Shown: positions 54,501-60,500 of the stretch, one piece after another
How positions within the stretch are numbered: position 1 is the stretch's first letter
Layout of the letters: the number at the start of each line of letters is the position of its first letter
Assembly: GCA_013397865.1 (NCBI GenBank)
Contig: VZTI01000468.1
Coordinates: forward strand, 460,907 to 524,906
Length of the DNA: 64,000 bases
Direction: 5' to 3'
From: Struthidea cinerea
Taxonomy: Eukaryota > Chordata > Aves > Passeriformes > Corcoracidae
Program-made: the position numbers and the translations under genes
The notes under the pieces: generated by a model
Databases searched by the model: none
Told to the model about the DNA's origin: nothing
What the model saw: only the letters and a program-made list of their open reading frames with translations

Positions 54501-57500
54501 CGATTTAATTGTTTTGAGACCATTTCTACCCTTATTTACCTTGTGCAATTGCATTTTCAATCAGTCTTCCTGCACAGAAATGTCTTAATCCCACAGTGGA
54601 TGTCACCCAAATAACTAGGAGTAACCAAAGAACCTGTCTTTTTACATTTTTTGAGAATATACTAGTGCAGAGGGACAGGTGAGAGAGAAGTTTCTGTTTT
54701 ACAGTTAGATATATTGATCTGGTTTCACAAAGAAGGAGGTTTGGGCAGTGTGCACATTCTGGACAAGGATGGTTCACAAGAGCGTGTAGTGATAGGATAA
54801 GGGGGAATGGCTTCAAACTGAGAGTTGTTTTAGATTGGATATATGGAAAAAATTCCTTACTGTGAGGGTGGTGAGGCACTGGCGCAGGTTGCCCAGAGAA
54901 GCTGTGGATGCCCCATCCCTGGAAGTGTTCAAGGCCAGTTTAGATGGAGCTCTGAGCTACCAGAGGAAGTCCAGTGGGAGGTGTCCCTGCCCATGGCAGG
55001 GGGCTAGGAACTCGATGATCTTTAAGGTCCGTTCCCACCCAAACCATTCCATGGTCCAGTGGGATTCATCATTATCTTCCTGTGCCTCGCCTGTTCCTTC
55101 TGAATACCTTTTGTGGTCTCAAAGATGATTAAATTTGAGCTTTTTAGTGAAAAAGAGGGCTATGGGTATTGGAGAGATCCAAATTGGTGTTCTCACTAGA
55201 GTCCATCATTTGTTTTGCTTTGTTTTGTTTTTTTACCAGGATAACCATAGCCTGAGGTGTTTTTTGGCTGTGTGGGAGACTGAAGAACCTTGGGGAGGAA
55301 TTCATGGTGTGGCAGAAATGGAAAGAGAAGCTTTTGAGGCAAAGGGCATGAGGTTTTTAGGCTACTGGTGTTCACCAGTTGTGCTGTATTTCTACCATAG
55401 AAGATCATTTTTTGTCTGTATCTTGTGCACAAAACCTTGGCCCAGAAATTATCCATTTATCTGTCTTCATTTTTGTATATGTTGCCTCAATCTGTGCTGC
55501 TTTTTTTTTTAATAACATTAAAAGCAGGGTCCTCCTTTGATGGCATAAGGTGCAGGAAGAGGGATGTGCAGAATAGCTGTAAAGTTAGTCCTGAGCTGCA
55601 TGGATTGGCTTGGTTGCAGTAAATGCATTTTTCAACTGATGACAAGCTTGGGGATGTATTGAAAGAAAAGGAAACTAGTGTTTCTTTCAATTTCTTAGAT
55701 TTGGAGGGGTTTGGGAAGTATCAGGGTTTTTTCCTTAGAATTTTCACGTGCCACCAACCACCCATTTTTCAAAATGCAAAACGCTTATTTAATTGCCATG
55801 TTATGCCATTTTGAAAGAAGGGAGACATGGGAAGGGATGGTGTTTGATTGTCTTTGTGTCTCTACCTGCCAGACAGTGACCACCTCAGTTCAGATTATTG
55901 TCTGAGAAGCTAGGATTCTCTTTTACCTGTTCTTCAAGCTGCCTTAAGTCTGTGTGTCAGTGATAAGGGGGCACCACACGTTTCTCAGCACTGTATAACA
56001 GGCTGCTTGCACTGTAGCACAGCTTCCTTGCAGCCTGAGTGGGGGTCAGGTTGTATTTGCTTATGTGTGGAATTTATAAATAGCCTTTAAAATGTCCAAG
56101 TTCCAAAATCCTTATTTTCCTTTTTTTTTTTNNNNNNNNNNNNNNNNNNNNNNNNNNNNNNNNNNNNNNNNNNNNNNNNNNNNNNNNNNNNNNTTTTGTT
56201 TTGTTTTGTTTTGTTTGGTTGGATTTTTTCAATATTTAGGAACAGAGGATGATTTTGGAGGACTTGTTTCAGCTAATCTCATTCTACTACGGAACAGGCT
56301 TTTAGACATCCTTCTGAAACTTCTCTATACATCTAAAGAAAAGACAACTGTTAATTTGCAGTAAGTACAAAAAAACCCTTGAGGCAGAGAAAGGATATAT
56401 TTTTTTATTTCGAGGGGAAGAATTATACAGCCTTCATTCAATTCACTTGTTGCATCATTTTATAGGAATTGTTGAATGATTTATGCAGATGTCACTGAAT
56501 TGCTCTCAGGTATGCTAGTAGAAATGGGATACATGATTAATTTTGTTGTTTTCTCTTAACTTCATGCATGGCTATAGAAAAAATAAAATCTGTCAAAGAG
56601 AAAACTTTTGTGTTTAGAGAAGTGGGATAGTCAGCTTCTCATTTGGTTGAGATCCAAAGGCTTTAGGAGGGGTTATCATTAAGATCACTGACCTTAGAAT
56701 GCCCCTTGAAATTGCAAAAAAAACTTTCAAATATTCCCAAGTAACTCTTCCCTTAATAAAAACAAAGAAAGAAACAACCTTCCTTCATTTTTTAATACCA
56801 GTTTATTAAGATGACTTGTGAAAACTTCTTGTTCAACAAAAAGATTTCAGTTCAGAATTCCATGTTTGTTATCAAAAGCAGCAACTGGAAAAATCTCATG
56901 CAATGGAATTAGTCCCAGGAACTGTATTAAGTCCTTCCTTTCTTCTAAAGGAATGCACATTACCTGTTTCATTTAACAAGAGCTGGTAAGTGATTTTTCT
57001 TGTTTGTAGCAAACTGAACTAAGAATTTGCTCTTGAAGTTTGCCCTGGAGTGGAGGACAATAATTTTTGCTGTCTAGTAGGAAACTAAATGCTGTATGAT
57101 GTGACCTTTTTTTCCCCCTCTCTTTACTTAGGGCTTGTGAAGAACTGGTCAAGACACTCGGTTTTGATTGGATTATGATGTTTATGGAAGAACATCTGCA
57201 TTCCACCACAGTCACAGCAGCCATGCGAATTCTTGTGGTCCTGTTGAGTAATCAGTCCATCCTTACCAAGTTTAAGGAGGGTCTCAGTGGTGGAGGCTGG
57301 CTGGATCAGACAGATTCTGTCCTGACCAATAAGATCGGTACTGTGCTAGGTAGGTATCTCAGCCCCTCGGGACTCAGGGATAACTGGGAGCACCTGTGCT
57401 GATGTGTTGAGCTGTGGGTTATTGTGTGGGTGCTGTCTGGCAGAGGCCTTTCTGTTACTCTTGTCTGTGCTGCCATCAGATGCTTCTTCATTTTTCTTGC

Positions 57501-60500
57501 AACCAAGAGTTAGGATTTCCTACACAAAAGGGAGTGGCTTTACAAAGCTGCCCTTAGCTGACATGACACTGATGTTGTTGTAGTTCAGCTTTGGCTCATC
57601 TGCACGAAGCCTACAGAACTAATTGTTTTCTTCTCTTACCATCGTGGTAAGGTTAAGCGTGTCCCGTGGGCAGGCATGGCTGAGCTACATGCAAAGGTAG
57701 CATAGAGCAGCTCCTTATGCACACAGCTAATAAAGATTCGGTAGAATTCACTTGTCTGTTTACTTTTAATAGTTAGAGCATTGTGCAGTGTTATGTCTGA
57801 GCTGCTTTAACTAGTGAGTTCTGTGTCCATCAGATTTACCAGTTCGGATTTTTGCTATCTTGGAAATTTCTGCGTTCAAGGTATCATCTCATTGTTTCTT
57901 TTCCTTTTCCTCTCCTGCATTCTTCTGTACACAAGCATGCTTTCTATTAAAGGCTGTTTTTTTCAGGTTCTTAAAGCCTCAGTTATCCAGGTTATCAGAC
58001 CTCTCAGTTACCCCTTGTGACCTAGAATTGTGTATAAGGCTTTAGTGCTACAGGACCCATTTTGAGCATCTCTGAGCTGTCTGAAATGCATCTCCAAATG
58101 TTTGGAATAACGTTTGTCAGTTCTTTATAGTCAGGTGTAGTGGCAATTTCCCACGGACCTGTTTTTTTTTCCAGGCAAAATAAAATAGTGCTTTTCAGAT
58201 GAATGTCTATTCAGGCCCTGGTGCAAACTCATTGACATCTGACAAATGAGGGTCTTTCATGAGCCTCAGTAGCCTTTAGATCACAGCAGTGATATCAGTA
58301 GTACTTTCAACTTCATTGTTGTTCCTAAAATAACTGTTCAAGGAGCCACCTGTCTGTGTTGCAGCAGTACATGATCTGTTACTGCACTAAAAGTTTTTCT
58401 GAATTGGTTTACTGTAAGGAAGTAATTGTTGTTGAAGTGATCTTCCTTTAGGAAGAGGGCTCTTCCTGAAATGAAAATACAAAAGTATAAAAACTATTTC
58501 TTTCTGCTTTGTATCTTTGATAGATTTCACATATGGGATCTTGTTATTTTTTCCATAAATAAAACTCTCTGTTATGTCTATTTACTGTTTCCCACAATAT
58601 ATCCCTCAGGATATTCAGCTAGGAGCTGAATTCTTGATTCTTTGCATTGCTAATGAATTAGGAGGATTAAGGAAAAGAGTTTCTCAGAAGCTGTAAATCA
58701 CATGCAAATATTTATTGTTAAAATAAAAAGCATCCGTTGTTTGGCTCATCGTGATTGAGGTTCTGTATTTTATTTGAGAAACAATTTTGTGCATGCATTT
58801 CCCATGCATGGTTGTGCCTTAAAAACTTGAAAACCATTGGCATTTTAGGGAAGAGACTATTGTTTATTTACTATGTACTTTAAATGTCCAATGGCATAGA
58901 CATTTTCTTCAGTCACAAAATCTTTCTAAGTAAGATTTTGATTGACAATCACATTTGAAAGCATTTTTAGAGTTTCCCTATTTTTCCTATTATAGTATCA
59001 CTTTAATTGAATCCAAGCTAGACTGTGTTGAAATGGATATTTTTTAACTTGAGTCTCATAAACTGATAGTGACAGATTATCTAATTTTTGTACCCTGTGT
59101 TTTTGAATAAATTATAACATACTGGCTCCAAGATTTCTCATGAAACCAAATATGATGTATTTTTGTTGAAGATTGCTGATGGAATTTCCGCAACTGTGTA
59201 GCATAGATTTCATTAGTCTAATTCCTGATGGATGTTTCCTGTTTAAAAAGTCAGTTTCTGGTGGAAAACGTATCTGTATTTGAGCCTCAGAAAAACCACC
59301 TGACCTCTTGCAGTGTCAGAAGAATGGCTCACCATGCTGACGTGGACACTGAACTGTCTTGCTGGCCTCTTTGCTTGCTTGAAAATAAGTGCTTCTGCCA
59401 TTCAGGTGTATTATTTTGTTTTTTTTCTTTAAGTAGGAAGTTGAAATACCTAGGTAGAAGCAGGATCACAAAAGGTCATTCTGGCAGCATTTAAAAAAAT
59501 AAGACTATTTAATGCTTACTACCAGCTGATTAATCACTAACAAAATGTCTGAAATAAGATGCCCCTGAGACATGTCTGGATACACATTAGCTGCCAATAG
59601 ACTTAAATGGACCATGGGTTGCTGCTTCATAATGTAAATCTGTAACTGAGGTTAAGGTGATGTTTTGTTCTCAGAGAGTAAAATATCTATTTTCAGAGGC
59701 CTGGGTGTTTTAAAAGTCAGAAATTGTGGTCACAGCCAGAAAATGGATCTGTGTGTATAAGCAGTAGTATTAGGCAGTCTGTATGGAACAGTGTCATCCA
59801 TGTGGTACTGGAAAGCAGTAATTTCCTTTTTTTTATTTTTTAATTGTTTTTAAAAATTAGACATCTGAAGCAGAATGGTGGTGTGTTTGTGATAGTCTGT
59901 ATGCACACGTTCATTTTTTACAGCATTAGTTTCTGGGCACATACTCTTTTAATCTCACCGGGTGAGCAGGAATGATCCTCACAGGTGATTCCCTCTGAAC
60001 ATTCTTGGCTTTGTGTCTTGTTTTCCACATAGGGTTCAACGTTGGCCGGAGTGCTGGTGGCAGATCGACGGTGCGGGAGATTAACCGGGATGCTTGTCAC
60101 TTCCCAGGCTTCCCCGTCCTGCAGTCCCTTCTCCCAAAGCACACTAATGTGCCTGCACTCTATTTCCTCCTCATGGCCCTTTTCCTGCAGCAGCCAGTCA
60201 CTGAACTGCCTGAAAACCTGCAGGTCAGTGCGCCTGTCATCAGCAGCCAGTGTAATCAGGGTGCCAAGGTAGGGATTGTCCAGCAAGATGGGAATGCAAT
60301 TCTGTCTGTCGTGAAAGAAAATAATGGATTAACCAGGCCCTCTCCTTCCTCTCTGCAGCTGACTCGCAGTCATGGTGTGGTGTTTAGTGCTGAGCTCTGT
60401 GGGGTGGGAGTATGTAGAAGCCAGCCTGCTATGGCTTAGCTGTCCCTGGTGTCACTCTGGTCCATTTTGGGATCAAATGAGAAGCAGATCCCTAGTTCAA

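Larger units (their letters stand above)
54097..56239 (+). other. Intron, 2.1 kb, contains assembly gap
   Basis: Holds a (TTTG)n run (about 54269-54286), a CR1 3' fragment (54772-55067), T tracts near 55500, and a 62-base run of N next to the following exon. Confidence 0.9.
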
